Shown: piece by piece, positions 27,201 to 33,897 of the stretch
Layout of the letters: each line of letters starts with the position of its first letter
Position numbering within the stretch: the stretch's first letter is position 1
Source: Strongylocentrotus droebachiensis
Lineage: Eukaryota; Echinodermata; Echinoidea; Camarodonta; Strongylocentrotidae
Direction: 5' to 3'
Assembly (NCBI GenBank): GCA_035222895.1
Contig: JAVYIG010007222.1
Coordinates: 1-64,000 of the forward strand
DNA: 64,000 nt
The notes under the pieces: generated by a model
Databases searched by the model: none
What the model was told of the DNA's origin: nothing
The model's input: only the letters and a program-made list of their open reading frames with translations
Program-made: the position numbers and the translations under genes

Positions 27201-30200
27201 CCTTATCTGAATTCAGTTAAATTATTAGGGAAAGAAGACGATTTATTGTACCGTTCTCGACTGTTAATCCTTGTCTGAACGAATTTTTCTCCCCTCCCGC
27301 GCGAAGCGCGGAAGCTTTGGCGTTTCATTAAATTATTAGAGAAAGAAGACGATTCGTTGAACCGTGCTCGACTCTTAATCCTTGTTTAAATTCAGTTTCA
27401 TTTAATTCATTAAATTATGAGAACAAGCAGACGATTCGATGTACTGTTCTCGATTCTTAATCCTTATCTGAATTCAGTTCCCCCCCCCCTCCCGCGCGAA
27501 GCGCAGAAGTTTTGACGTTTCATTAAATGATTAGGAAAAGAAGACGATTTATTGTACCGTTCTCGACTGTTAATCCTTGTGTGAACGAATTTTTCCCCCT
27601 CCCGCGCGAAGCGCGAAAGCTTTGGCGTTTCATTAAATTATTAGAGAAAATAGGCGATTCGTTGAACCGTGCTCGACCCTTAATCCTTGTCTGGTTCAGT
27701 TTCTCCCCTCCCGCGCGAAGCGCGGAATCTTTGACGTTTCATCAAATTATGAGAAAAAGCAGACGATTCGGTGTACTGTTCTAGACTCTTAATCCTTATC
27801 TTAATTCAAATCTCCCCCACCCGCGCGAAGCGCGGAAGTTTTGACTTTTCATTAAATTATTAGAGAAAGAAGACTATTCGTTGTACCGTTTTCGAATCTT
27901 AATAAGCCCTATTTGTCTGTATTCAGTTCCCCCCTTTAGCGCGAAGCGCGGAAACTTTGACGTTTCCTTAAATTATTAGAGAAAGAAGACGATTCGTTCT
28001 ACGGTTCTCGACTCGTCTAAATGAAGTTCTCCCCCTCTCGCGCGAAGCGCGGAAGTTTTGACGTTTCATTAAATTATTAGGAAAAGAAGACGATTTATTG
28101 TACCGTTCTTGACCGTAGACGAGAGTCTTCATGCATAGCTGATTGTCAACGAAACGGAGTTAAGTCTTTTGTCAAATCTGCTTTTTGCTACGGCAGGCAC
28201 CCAGTGAAAACGAATTCGTTTGTTAAAATTATGAAAATGTAAGGGCTACTTTAAACAAACAGAACTTTGTTATTCCTGGCTCATTTTTCTTGATTGAGGT
28301 ATCATATGAAAGAGCAGAAAATGAACTTTCTAGAAATATGAATTTTTCTTTGAAATTCAGATACCGCCTGCCAAATGTCTTTTTGGTTTCCTTCCTTCAA
28401 ATTGCTTTTAATCACTTATGCGTAAATATGCATCACGTGAGTAGCATCAACTGAAAGAGGAGACTCTAAGCTTTCCAAATATGTATCATTCATTAATTAT
28501 GGTTGTGATTAAGTTATGATAAAACATCGATACTTCTCGGTTTCGTTTTTTCTGGGACGCACTGTACCTCTCACCGATTTCAAACTTCTGCATTGATAGG
28601 GTACAAGAGGATCGAGCAAGAATACCGACACAGCTGACCCGACACAGCAACATATTTAACCGTGTCTTTCTTGCTTCCTTGACGAGACGACTCCACCCAA
28701 CAACCCCTCTCTCTTTTACTCCCACTCCTTCTCTCTCAGGCTCTTACCTCCCCTTTCTCCTCTCTTTCATCCCTCGTTTCTTTTGTTTCCCTTTTCTAAT
28801 TTTTCTAATTTTTTTCCTTTTCTTTCTTTTCCTTTCTTTCCTCTCCTCCCTCTTTTTCTTTTTTCTCTTTCTTTTTTCTTCTCTTTTCTTTCCTTTCTTT
28901 TCCTTTCTTTCCTTTCTTTTCCTTTCTTTCTTTTCTTTTCTTTTTCTTTTTTTCTTTTCTTTCTCCTTTCCTCTCTTTTTTCCCTCCTCCTTTTCTCTTT
29001 TTTCCCGACGGCAGCGCGATTTTACCGACAATATCCTGACAGGTGGACACCCCCCCCCCTTTGGCGACGCCCCTGATTCCGGCTACCCGTCACAATCTAC
29101 CCCCCCCCCTACAAGACGATCACTACCCCGACCTTTACGCCGACCTCACCATTTTTACGCCGACTAGCTCTTAAAGGTAGGCTTTACTACTTCAGCTAGA
29201 AGGGATTAGACCACCCAGCGATCCAGCGAGGTCACTGTGACAGGTGGCTATCTCATTGACTCAGCTCTCATTTAACATAAGAAAAAGAGGATCATGGGGG
29301 ACCAACAGGCACCGATTGGGGAAGTTTTCTATATAGAGGGATCAAGTAGTTACAAGTAGGACAGTGTGCCTTTAACACGACCTTTGCCCTGACCAAAATT
29401 GCCATCACCTAAACAAGACTATATGACTATAGATATTCACCATGGTATAATCATTATCTTAAATGGTTATGGTTGTACATATCAAACGATCTGAATCACT
29501 AATCGATGTATGGTTCATTGCATAATCTAAACCCGGTCGACAGTGTATCATTACTCCGCATGAATGGTTTGCACCATTTCATAACAAAAGAAATCTCCTC
29601 TGCCATTCTTCTAACCAATCAGATTCTTCTTTAGCAGAATATATGTTTTCTTGATGGAATATATTATATAAATTTGTGCCCTCAAACCAACAGAATACCC
29701 CCTTTTCTTCTATATCGGGATCGAATACATCTTACTTTGAATGATATGAATAATAATTGTGTATTATCTAAAATCATTTTGAATGTAATGAAAACCCAAT
29801 ACTTTGAAACAAGCAAAGTTTCGTCAGATACGTACCTTCTTCAATGATAGAAAGTTTAGAAATATTGTGAACAAATATAATACTAGTAGTCACATTATGT
29901 TTACATAAGCTAGGTTTAACAGTCATTACTAATTTGTGTCCCATAACCAAAATATACAACATAACTGAAATACCATTATGTAGTTTGAGGAGCACCTTCG
30001 GCAACTAGAAACCCTAGTTCAAAAATGATCTATATGAAATCTGATCTTCTCTGAATTAGCGATAGAATACAAACACTGCACTTTATGAGGAAAAAGGACA
30101 ATTTTCAAACCATCTCATACAAATGGACTAACCTATGTTCCAATGAACTATTCACATACCGCAGTAACATTAATCAAAAAATATCTTTGTAAATGACGAC

Positions 30201-31361
30201 TGTTAGTTTCCTAGACATATTTTACTTTAGTCTAGAACTTTTTGAGAGTTGCGTCCAAACCAATAGCATTGTACAGAAGTGCTCGTGGCACAACGGTATG
30301 TCCAGACATCAGTGTCTTATAATACCTCATTTAATATGGTGTACACATAAAAACCGAACACATAACCCAAATATAGTGTCGTGTAAGTGTTGTATAAAGC
30401 TCCATTCCATCATCATCTCGGCCATCATTTTCCTTTCTATTATATGTCCTTCTCATTTCTTCTAATCGGCCCCATATGAGAGATTTTTGAGGAAAGAATA
30501 ATAGGGACTTTTAGATTGAGTGGACGAGAACACGACGAACGCCAACTGATGATGCGTGTCAACGTACTTAACTGCCCATGTTGACTACAATTAGAAATCA
30601 TTATGAACATCACGGACAAAGAAAAAGGACAAAATATACAGTTCCTCATTCTACCCTCAACAAAAGAACATCCCTTCACTGCTATTATGTAAAAATGTGT
30701 AGAACAGGTGCATATGAATGTGACACCTGTTCTACACATTTTTACATAATAGCAGAAAAGGGATGTTCCTTTGTCTACCTGTGGAACTGTATATTTTATG
30801 CGCACGCGGCATACTAGTACCTTGAGCATGTAAAGGCGCTATATAAATATCAATATGTATGTATGTACTAGATTTAGGAAAATCAAGGTTGACGCATTCT
30901 CGATCGCCGACTGAGACGACGTAACGCATGCGCAGTGCCTTAAAATGACGTCACACGTTGCAGTCAAAGCTGTTGACATGCAAATCTAAAAGTCCCTAAT
31001 ACCAACGACAGGATGACGACATGTGGGATAATTTAAAAGAACAGTAGAATAGAAATAGTTAAATTTTTTACCATGACAATGCTCGTGAATAAGGATATAC
31101 ACAATTAATAGGGATTTAAATTCCTTACAAAATACAATATTTTAAAAATGCATTTAACGATTACTCATAACAGAAAGTAATCAAATTTAACACATGTTTA
31201 ACATGATATACTTTATTTTCAGTCATTTCTGTTTTAAGGAATGACATCTGAATTTCAGTTTTTGAAGAGATAAAAGGATTGTTTTTTCATTTACTCACCA
31301 GAGAAAAGCCCCCACACAAGGCAAGGAATATCCTTAGTCCACTCAAAGGTAAATCAACCAT
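3168..31361 (-). CDS. Adhesion-type GPCR gene, copy 1 (multi-exon; whole gene span)
   Basis: Family B2 (adhesion) receptor predicted at the plasma membrane, with a large extracellular region autoproteolysed at the GPS and a seven-helix domain signalling through G proteins (family knowledge). Exons in transcript order run from 31299-31361 (signal peptide) through 20950-20984 and 18140-18448 to 3168-3266, each listed separately. All junctions from 20950-20984 onward agree in phase and give 761 residues plus stop. Diagnostic features seen: GAIN segment PTCSFWD, GPS with Cys-Cys-Cys and HMT, TM3 Cys paired with ECL2 Cys in SCWLN, TM7 GFFVAWLYCFLNSE followed by VRNAIREH. The LNSEVR ending resembles ADGRD/ADGRL-type receptors, but I cannot assign a subfamily. 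At least one exon between 20984 and 31299 is missing from this model, since phase 0 does not meet the 1-base start of the next exon. Confidence 0.9.
3280..3356 (-). repeat. Minisatellite beside the tail-exon acceptor
   Basis: Four copies of a 19-20 bp unit AAAATGGTAGATAACAAA. On the transcribed strand they form a T-rich tract before the acceptor at 3267. Copy 2 has about two units. Confidence 0.8.
4012..4098 (-). CDS. aGPCR copy 1, proximal C-tail exon (alternative end at 3997)
   Basis: Starts after acceptor TACAACAG with VRNAIREHVRKSRES and continues Ser/Thr-rich to VSTTE. At 4011 there is a donor-like GTAAAT at phase 0 that would splice to the terminal exon 3168-3266. If it is not used, the frame reads on five residues (VNEV after the Glu) to a TAA at 3997-3999. 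The receptor may therefore have two alternative C-termini. Basic helix-8-like start fits the family. Confidence 0.85.
5078..5119 (-). CDS. aGPCR copy 1, TM7 exon
   Basis: 42 nt, exactly 14 codons, GFFVAWLYCFLNSE, the conserved G-F/L-F...LNSE end of TM7. Acceptor TTGCAG, donor GTATGT, phase 0 at both ends. Absent from copy 2. Confidence 0.94.
5748..5877 (-). CDS. aGPCR copy 1, TM6 exon
   Basis: 130 nt reading (K)AGLRSTLLLFPLLGIAWLLT then PVVAVFPHVKALEYTFNVLN and SLQ. LRSTLLLFPLLGIAW is the classical TM6 motif and NSLQ begins TM7. Acceptor TTGCAG, donor GTATCT. Absent from copy 2. Confidence 0.94.
5935..6195. repeat. CA-rich minisatellite
   Basis: Imperfect units such as ACCCACACACACCTATCC, then a (CA)n-like stretch. 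Open in several frames but not coding. Confidence 0.85.
6499..6587 (-). CDS. aGPCR copy 1, TM5 end and ICL3 exon
   Basis: 89 nt reading VNVVILLLVVKTVVSASRGQ then LDNDKIKQI plus two bases (Lys with next exon). Hydrophobic end of TM5 followed by a basic intracellular loop 3. Acceptor TTCTAG, donor GTAATA. Absent from copy 2. Confidence 0.92.
7417..7483 (-). CDS. aGPCR copy 1, ECL2/TM5 exon
   Basis: 67 nt reading (S)CWLNPTDGTIWAFTGPAMAI then VL. Cys-Trp-Leu is the conserved ECL2 disulphide motif, and IWAFTGPA begins TM5. Acceptor TACAG, donor GTAAGA. Absent from copy 2. Confidence 0.93.
7674..7740 (-). CDS. aGPCR copy 1, TM4 exon
   Basis: 67 nt, acceptor TTCGCAG, donor GTGAGT. Reads (G)SPAVILIITGGVKHQSYGYE plus Q, a Pro-containing TM4 followed by the SYG extracellular-loop motif. 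Joins the next exon to make the Ser before the conserved Cys. No counterpart in the second copy. Confidence 0.92.
8001..8510 (+). mobile_element. CAGTGCGTCCCAG-family repeat in copy-1 intron
   Basis: Starts GTGCGTCCCAGAAAAAAACG beside TATA. Ends with a hairpin whose arms carry GTTGACGATCAGTCATGCAT and its complement (about 8405-8495). Copy 2 retains only the part from 46726 on, since a deletion breakpoint falls inside this repeat. Confidence 0.65.
8568..8721 (-). CDS. aGPCR copy 1, TM3 exon
   Basis: 154 nt, acceptor GCATAG, donor GTAAGT. Reads FACKAYAFILHYFSLAMMFW then MLVEGVHLYRQIIQVF and TWVYGILGW. The Cys is the conserved TM3 disulphide residue; HYFSLAMMFWMLVEG is the family TM3 core. Ends in the intracellular loop 2/TM4 start. 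Confidence 0.95.
9429..9534 (-). CDS. aGPCR copy 1, TM2 exon
   Basis: 106 nt reading (R)RSLTADRVIIHANLMVAIL then FVDITFFAGINPIEIE. His-Ala-Asn-Leu is the conserved start of TM2 in family B2 and FFAGIN matches the LIGI segment of latrophilin-type receptors. Acceptor CATAG, donor GTAAGC. Confidence 0.94.
10210..10304 (-). CDS. aGPCR copy 1, TM1 exon
   Basis: 95 nt reading DGDIISDILTWAGLGLSVTS then LVIGLITFFIL, plus two bases. The hydrophobic stretch is transmembrane helix 1; the short linker ISDILTW follows the GPS agonist as usual. Acceptor TTTTAG, donor GTAAAA. Confidence 0.93.
10798..10915 (-). CDS. aGPCR copy 1, GPS exon
   Basis: 118 nt encoding KWSSTGCQETFLNKANMTSC then YCDHMTSFAILVSLLPSEL. 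It has the GPS signature Trp...Cys...Cys-x-Cys-x-His-Met-Thr. Cleavage is expected between Met and Thr (His-X-Thr rule, established for the family), leaving TSFAILV as the tethered agonist. Acceptor TTAAAG, donor GTAAGA. Confidence 0.95.
11217..11503. mobile_element. Tc1/mariner-like MITE, copy-1 intron
   Basis: TA-flanked, ends CAGTAGGCTTGCGGAT inverted over about 45 bp with few mismatches. Missing from the homologous copy-2 intron near 52745. Non-coding. Confidence 0.85.
12136..12191 (-). CDS. aGPCR copy 1, GAIN exon with PTCSFWD
   Basis: 56 nt reading MIGQEYFSPTCSFWDIST plus two bases (Arg with next exon). The P-x-C-x-F/W-W/D segment is the standard lead-in to the GPS in adhesion GPCRs; its Cys is the first of the GPS disulphide set. 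Acceptor CTGCAG, donor GTATTA. Confidence 0.92.
12300..12375. repeat. Low-complexity ATT / T-run / G-run
   Basis: Present in copy-1 intron only. Source of a false reading frame. Confidence 0.85.
12867..13072 (-). CDS. aGPCR copy 1, central GAIN exon
   Basis: 206 nt, acceptor CTGCAG, donor GTGAGT. Encodes 68 residues from RNDQLPVTIGIVTSARL through NLRVASNVITATVFIGHELV to FTLIHST, a pattern of alternating hydrophobic strands as in the GAIN B subdomain. Several Asn-X-Ser/Thr sites (NKT, NAT). Most differences from the second copy are at third codon positions. Confidence 0.9.
13190..13700. mobile_element. Intronic TIR element (copy 1), predates duplication
   Basis: GC-rich island dense in TACGGC and GCCGTA motifs. 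The right end GCAAATGTGACCTA matches the left end GTCACATTTGC seen in copy 2; the left end here is partly lost. Shared position in both gene copies. Confidence 0.65.
13914..14039 (-). CDS. aGPCR copy 1, GAIN region exon
   Basis: 126 nt reading (D)IYVYRSVLEDLCATEW, then SLNGNQFSLPANYFCERNDQSK plus one base. Acceptor GCTAG, donor GTAGGG. Contains two cysteines. The copy-2 counterpart (54886-55011) differs by a single residue (Gln to His), a strong sign of constraint. Confidence 0.87.
14613..14967 (+). mobile_element. tRNA-derived SINE
   Basis: tRNA-like head with A box TGGTCGAGTGG and B box GGTTCAAGTCC, ending CCGCGGCAC. The body ends GCGCTATATATATGCC and the tail is an ATT repeat. The anticodon arm does not fold as a normal tRNA, so this is not a tRNA gene. 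The homologous copy-2 intron (55560-55575) is uninterrupted, so insertion postdates the duplication or was lost from copy 2. Confidence 0.85.
15511..15607 (-). CDS. aGPCR copy 1, start of GAIN region
   Basis: 97 nt, acceptor ATATAG, donor GTAAGT, phase 0-in and 1-out. Reads DNLQLPLNPDILEQKVFDIG and continues MSLSTGQSIEVN. Conserved at 56993-57089 in the second copy with open frame and splice sites. Placement immediately N-terminal to the Cys-containing GAIN exons fits the early GAIN domain. Confidence 0.85.
16201..16230 (-). CDS. aGPCR copy 1, 30-nt microexon
   Basis: A T-rich tract ending ACACACAG precedes 30 nt encoding QSPLAERTTA, followed by the consensus donor GTAAGTC. Length is a multiple of three and both ends are phase 0, matching its neighbours. 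The protein reads on with or without it, so it may be an alternatively included cassette in the stalk. Confidence 0.6.
16810..17183 (-). CDS. aGPCR copy 1, Ser/Thr/Pro-rich stalk exon
   Basis: 374 nt between acceptor TTTTAG and donor GTAATA. The first third is mixed (FDGHFSESHFDGPPSCILFG). The rest is mucin-like, dominated by Ser, Thr and Pro (TTSPSLTSSSSPPSDHT), typical of the O-glycosylated stalks N-terminal to GAIN domains in adhesion GPCRs. Joins the previous exon to give Asp (VEYTDSGGSESS) and the next at phase 0. An inverted degenerate copy exists at about 39480-40140. Confidence 0.83.
17560..17725. repeat. Degenerate trinucleotide AT-rich microsatellite
   Basis: AAT/GAT repeats in the intron upstream of the stalk exon. 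Confidence 0.8.
17880..18085 (-). pseudogene. Degenerate tandem partial copy of exon 18140-18448
   Basis: The stretch around 17885-17995 repeats the sequence around 18075-18170, including the exon end and its donor region (CCATGCAC, ATTCTACAG, CTGCATCGAT). The following 18030-18075 repeats the GTAGAGTAGTTA segment of the exon. The copy is shortened and interrupted, and no comparable frame remains. It looks like an old local duplication inside the gene. Confidence 0.6.
18140..18448 (-). CDS. aGPCR copy 1, extracellular Cys-containing exon
   Basis: 309 nt, acceptor ACAAAG, donor GTGATG, phases 2-in and 1-out. Encodes about 102 residues with the landmarks NPCNPTFPECPEGS, VHCGDTYTCGSLAY, STQYCFGASPGSF and IDAVVSVEYT, five cysteines plus one in the preceding exon, and N-glycosylation sequons (NVT, NYS). 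The arrangement is vaguely like a divergent SUEL/galactose-binding lectin domain, but the usual C-terminal motif is not there, so I leave the domain unassigned. A degenerate partial duplicate lies just downstream at about 17880-18080. Confidence 0.82.
18859..20366. mobile_element. Transib-like non-autonomous DNA transposon with RSS-like ends
   Basis: Termini are CACAGTGGGCCAG at both ends (inverted), flanked by the 5-bp GC-rich direct repeat CACCG (18854-18858, 20367-20371). Transib and RAG transposons make 5-bp GC-rich duplications and have ends related to the RSS heptamer CACAGTG (established). A third, inverted copy of the terminus lies inside at about 19700-19738. A large palindrome (about 18918-19352, centred near 19135) forms the left half. 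No transposase frame seen. Confidence 0.65.
20450..20829. mobile_element. 380-bp TIR element (MITE), family uncertain
   Basis: Perfect inverted termini of about 28 bp begin CTAAGGGCGCGTTCATGC. The interior is GC-richer and non-coding. No clear target duplication, so superfamily is not assigned. It lies about 80 bp from the Transib-like element and about 120 bp downstream of exon 20950-20984. Confidence 0.75.
20950..20984 (-). CDS. aGPCR copy 1, N-terminal 35-nt exon
   Basis: Acceptor CACAAG and donor GTAAGA bracket 35 nt that read (xxT) GERQCYQTRLA plus one base. The one base joins the next exon to give Glu, so the combined reading is GERQCYQTRLAELGQNPC. It starts with one base of a split codon, so the preceding exon must end with two extra bases. 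Small exon, but phase, both splice sites and the Cys-bearing continuation agree. Confidence 0.75.
21000..22130. other. Intron of receptor copy 1, nothing recognised
   Basis: AT-rich, no exon with matching phase found. Confidence 0.4.
23670..24060 (+). repeat. Diverged member of the same repeat family
   Basis: GTAAAATCTTCAACGC, CCTTCCTTTTCCCG and AATGAATTTCTAATCGGTC are shared with 35590-35995. Confidence 0.75.
24060..24365. repeat. GA and TG microsatellites with a G-run
   Basis: GAGAGA and GTGTGT tracts then about 18 consecutive G near 24345. No gene. Confidence 0.85.
25111..26788. other. Intron, unresolved repeats
   Basis: A 44-bp direct duplication (GGATCACGGATTTTACAAGG at about 25525 and 25561), then possible LTR-like sequence (TATAAGG near 26013, AATAAA near 26720). 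No coding exon identified. Confidence 0.4.
27110..28115. repeat. Tandem array of ~110-bp units with GCGCGAAGCGCG boxes
   Basis: Eight copies of the box CCCGCGCGAAGCGCGGAAG or a close variant start near 27114, 27296, 27488, 27597, 27704, 27814, 27930 and 28031. Each is followed by TTTGACGTTTCATTAAATTA and an AAGAAGACGATTCG segment. Spacing is about 100-120 bp, with two longer intervals of roughly 180-190 bp. Confidence 0.85.
28130..28563 (-). mobile_element. Interspersed repeat with CAGTGCGTCCCAG terminus (mariner-like MITE)
   Basis: Reverse-complement copy of the family also seen at about 84-415 and 8001-8510; the terminus CTGGGACGCACTG is followed by TA. Nested in the hAT element. The TA next to CAGTGCGTCCCAG suggests Tc1/mariner, but the second inverted end was not found. 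Confidence 0.6.
28740..29005. repeat. Polypyrimidine CT tract
   Basis: About 260 bp of C/T on the plus strand, inside the hAT element. Confidence 0.85.
29195..29395 (+). repeat. Interspersed repeat, copy B
   Basis: Shares GGGATTAGACCACCC, GGTCACTG and AGAGGATCATGGGG with 56395-56575. Lies just outside the hAT element. Confidence 0.7.
29396..30490. other. Intron, no supported feature
   Basis: AT-rich. One open stretch (29842-30004, minus) ends in a good GTACGT donor, but its composition is unlike the real exons. Confidence 0.4.
30502..30998. mobile_element. TIR element with nested hairpin
   Basis: Inverted ends TAGGGACTTTTAGATT at 30502-30517 and 30983-30998. Possible AAT or TA duplication. 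Carries a hairpin (30629-30797) and a SINE-like tail GGCGCTATATAAATATC. Confidence 0.7.
30629..30797. repeat. Long hairpin inside TIR element
   Basis: Outer arms AAAATATACAGTTCC and GGAACTGTATATTTTA; inner arms of about 49 bp include TGTGTAGAACAGGTG and the complement. Loop about 10 bp near 30715. Confidence 0.8.
31299..31361 (-). CDS. aGPCR copy 1, candidate first coding exon (signal peptide)
   Basis: ATG GTT GAT... encodes MVDLPLSGLRIFLALC and five more residues, then a GTGAGT donor at phase 0. A short N-terminal stretch is followed by a hydrophobic core (GLRIFLALCGGF), as in a signal peptide. An in-frame TGA lies 15 bases upstream with no other ATG between, so this start is favoured. It is the only signal-peptide-like exon I found upstream of the gene on this strand. 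Its link to the next known exon needs at least one undiscovered exon of length 2 modulo 3, so membership of this gene is likely but not proven. Confidence 0.65.
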
Positions 31362-31964
31362 GATGATGATTATCTTTCACAAATCCCAATCTTAGATCGA
31401 TATTGTCAATAGAGTTAAAGAGTTTTGAAGTATATTGAGACAAATCTTGAACCAATAGAGTCAAGTGAGGTCATCTCCTTCCCTCTCAAAATGTATAAGT
31501 CACTAGTGTTTTTCTCCCTTTTTTCACAGACTGAAGTCGTTATTCTGCTCATTAAACGCATGAAATTGAAAATCAAAACAGAAGAACCCAGGAACGACTC
31601 AAGATGAAGGTGATTTAGCACGCTCTGTTTTAAAAACGCTGTTATCTTGGCGCGTTTAATTTTCGAAATGCTCAATGAGAGCACGAGGAAAATGAGAGAA
31701 AAATACATGAGTTTAATAGATGCAGCCCGCTGAAATGATGTGAGGCGCTTATCACCATGGTATCAAACTCGCATTTTTATGTTTTCCTTTAACGCAGTGC
31801 CTGACTGCATGCGACGTATTGATGCGATACATGGTATGTCTCTAATTGCTATCCCGCCCACACCAACAAGTCTGACACCAGAACAAATAGTTACCTTACC
31901 CCTACCGGCCAAGAATAGGTCGGTTTGGAGTCGGTTTAGAATCCCTTTGGTGGTCCTGGTCTGA
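31362..31964. other. Upstream of the signal-peptide exon
   Basis: Likely 5' UTR and promoter side of copy 1. No motif is clear enough to call. Confidence 0.35.
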
Positions 31965-32345
31965 CTCATATACACTGTCGCTCATATAGTTGAAATATTT
32001 TTGTTTTACCCCAATTTATGGAATTATTTTTAAAAAAAATTAAAAATAATAGATCTAGATAATAGTATACATTCTCAGATTTTATTGAACAATAGTTTGC
32101 CAATGTTTGTTTTGCGTGACTGTTAAAGCATGTGTATGCTACTATGCTTATCAAATAGGGAACCCACGCCCTTAAGTCATAAATGACAGTAATGAAGATT
32201 AATGCCCCACAAAAGGGCACTAATATAGCACATCGACACGGTTTTGATCCTGGGGCCTCACAGTTACAAGGCCATTGCTTTGTCACTGAACCATGACTGT
32301 ACGCAGCGGGGGCTAGGGTAGGTTCTATAAATCAATAAAAAAACA
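31965..32345 (-). repeat. tRNA-like composite repeat
   Basis: Reverse-oriented copy of the repeat at 425-1170 (CACTGTCGCTCATATAG to CGCAGCGGGGGCTAGG). Lies upstream of the signal-peptide exon. Confidence 0.7.
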
Positions 32346-32856
32346 GAAAATGCAAAAAAAAAATTTTGCTGAGGTAAATAAGCACTATCGGTGAGTTGTC
32401 GAACCAATCCGTCGTCTCATATGGTTTCTGTATGTAGTAAATATGTCCAGTGCACACAACAAAGTACCCTCCTGTTTCATCACCATCTCTCGCACCAGAT
32501 CCGGGTCAATGAAGCATGCCCGTTTCTTGCGATGGGGAGGCATACTGATGATATATGATATCAAAAACAAATCTCTAAATTACTCGAGAAAATCCAATCT
32601 GACTGTTGTAGACGAAGACGCGTAATCGAAAGCCGATAATCTGATGCACGCGACGGTACTTTCAATAGCGCTGCAAAAGCACTCAACACGGTGCAATGGG
32701 CATGAACAATAACTGTTATTACATCTGCGCGCTAGCGCGCACAAAGCACCGTAGCGGTGGCTCGCTAGCATGAACGTGGCTTTCAATCGATAGCACGCTC
32801 GCGTGCACATGGCACTATAACAATAGCGCGCTAGCAGGCTCATGGCAGGATAAGAG
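32346..32856. other. GC-rich stretch with GCTAGC palindromes
   Basis: CGCTAGC-type palindromes recur at 32739, 32762 and 32829 amid GCGC/GTGCAC motifs. No gene. Confidence 0.5.
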
Positions 32857-33897
32857 TTAATAATGAATTTCTAATCGGTCTAGGCGTTTCGATATACATT
32901 ATATTTTTGTCATTACCAATTCATTAGTAAATTGAAAATTAATTAGGATTCCGCTTTACAATTTACAAGGATGCCAGGTAGGAATAATTTTTCCTAGCCG
33001 TCATAGGAAACTATGGTGGCTCCTAAGGGATACGCAAACGCAAACATTTTACGTTTACCTATGCACAATTTTTTTTTTTACGTCCTAGACGTGAAAAGAA
33101 ATAAAAATTGACATATACCTATGCAACAATTTTGTTTGGTCTTTTACGTCTAAGACGTGAAAATCAAGAAAATTGACGTATACCTTTGCTTGGTAATTTT
33201 TTCGTTTTTCTGTACTCAATGGCTCTGAAGGGACACGCAGACGTGAATATCTGCGTCAAATATTCACGTCTGCGTCTCCCAAAAAGGACACGCAGACGTG
33301 AATATTGGACGCAGATGTTCTCTCTCTCTCTCTCTCTCTCTCTCGTGTCCTTCCTCCCTTCCCATTCTCTATGTACTATGTGTATGAGAGAGAGAGAGGG
33401 AGAGAGAGAGAGAGGTAGAGACAGAGAGAGAGGGGAGAGAAAGGGAGAGAGGGAGAGACAGATTGGGAGAGATACACGTTGAAAGAAGAGAGAGAGAAAG
33501 AGAGAGAGATAGAGAGGATAAACAGATTGGGAGAGAGAAGGGAGAGACAGATTTGGAGAAAGGTGAAGAGGAGAGAGAGAGAGAGAGAGAGGGGCGAAAC
33601 AGATTGGGAGAGAGAAGGGAGAGACATATTGGGAGAGAGAAACGGGAAAGAGGAGAGAGAGAGAGAGAGAACGGGACATTGGGAGAGAGAAATAGAGCGG
33701 GGCAAGACAGATTGGGATAGAAAGATGAGAGAGGGGAGAGACAGATTGGGAGGGAAAAAGGAAGAAAGATCGAGAGTAGGGGAGGGAGAGTGGTGGGACA
33801 TTATAGGAAAAAGAGGAGAGAGATAGAGAGAGATGGAAAGAAAAAGAGAGAATAAAATGGTGTAAAAGGGTGCACACAAAGAAGTGCTTGGTAATGA
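32857..33897 (+). repeat. 1.04-kb duplicated segment, copy A
   Basis: Nearly identical to 35820-36856, including a CT/GA-rich tract; only small length changes in the dinucleotide runs and scattered base changes. The first 170 bp also match 23880-24050 at lower similarity. Confidence 0.9.

Larger units (their letters stand above)
26797..29075. mobile_element. Non-autonomous hAT element, 2.28 kb
   Basis: Ends CAGGGGCGTC and its complement, flanked by the 8-bp direct repeat ATTCCGGC (26789-26796 and 29076-29083): hAT hallmarks. The interior holds a poly-G run, a tandem array (27110-28115), a nested CAGTGCGTCCCAG-family repeat (about 28130-28563) and a 250-bp CT-rich tract. No transposase seen. 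Confidence 0.8.

Noticed and set aside
28566-28624. Possible missing N-terminal exon of the receptor (59 nt with GTGAGA donor)
   Set aside because: In the required phase it contains a stop codon.
25790-29095. Possible solo LTR (TATA-like TATAAGG, AATAAA) later split by the hAT element
   Set aside because: I could not fix TG/CA ends or a target duplication, so it is not annotated as an LTR fossil.
28679-29167. Phe/Ser-rich 162-residue frame and Lys/Glu-rich antisense
   Set aside because: Polypyrimidine tract within the hAT element.
29842-30001. Possible exon with a GTACGT donor, minus strand
   Set aside because: AT-rich codons unlike the true exons and no convincing acceptor; phase not decisive.
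31740-31975. Overlapping frames on both strands upstream of the signal exon
   Set aside because: No initiator context, splice pattern or recognised motif.
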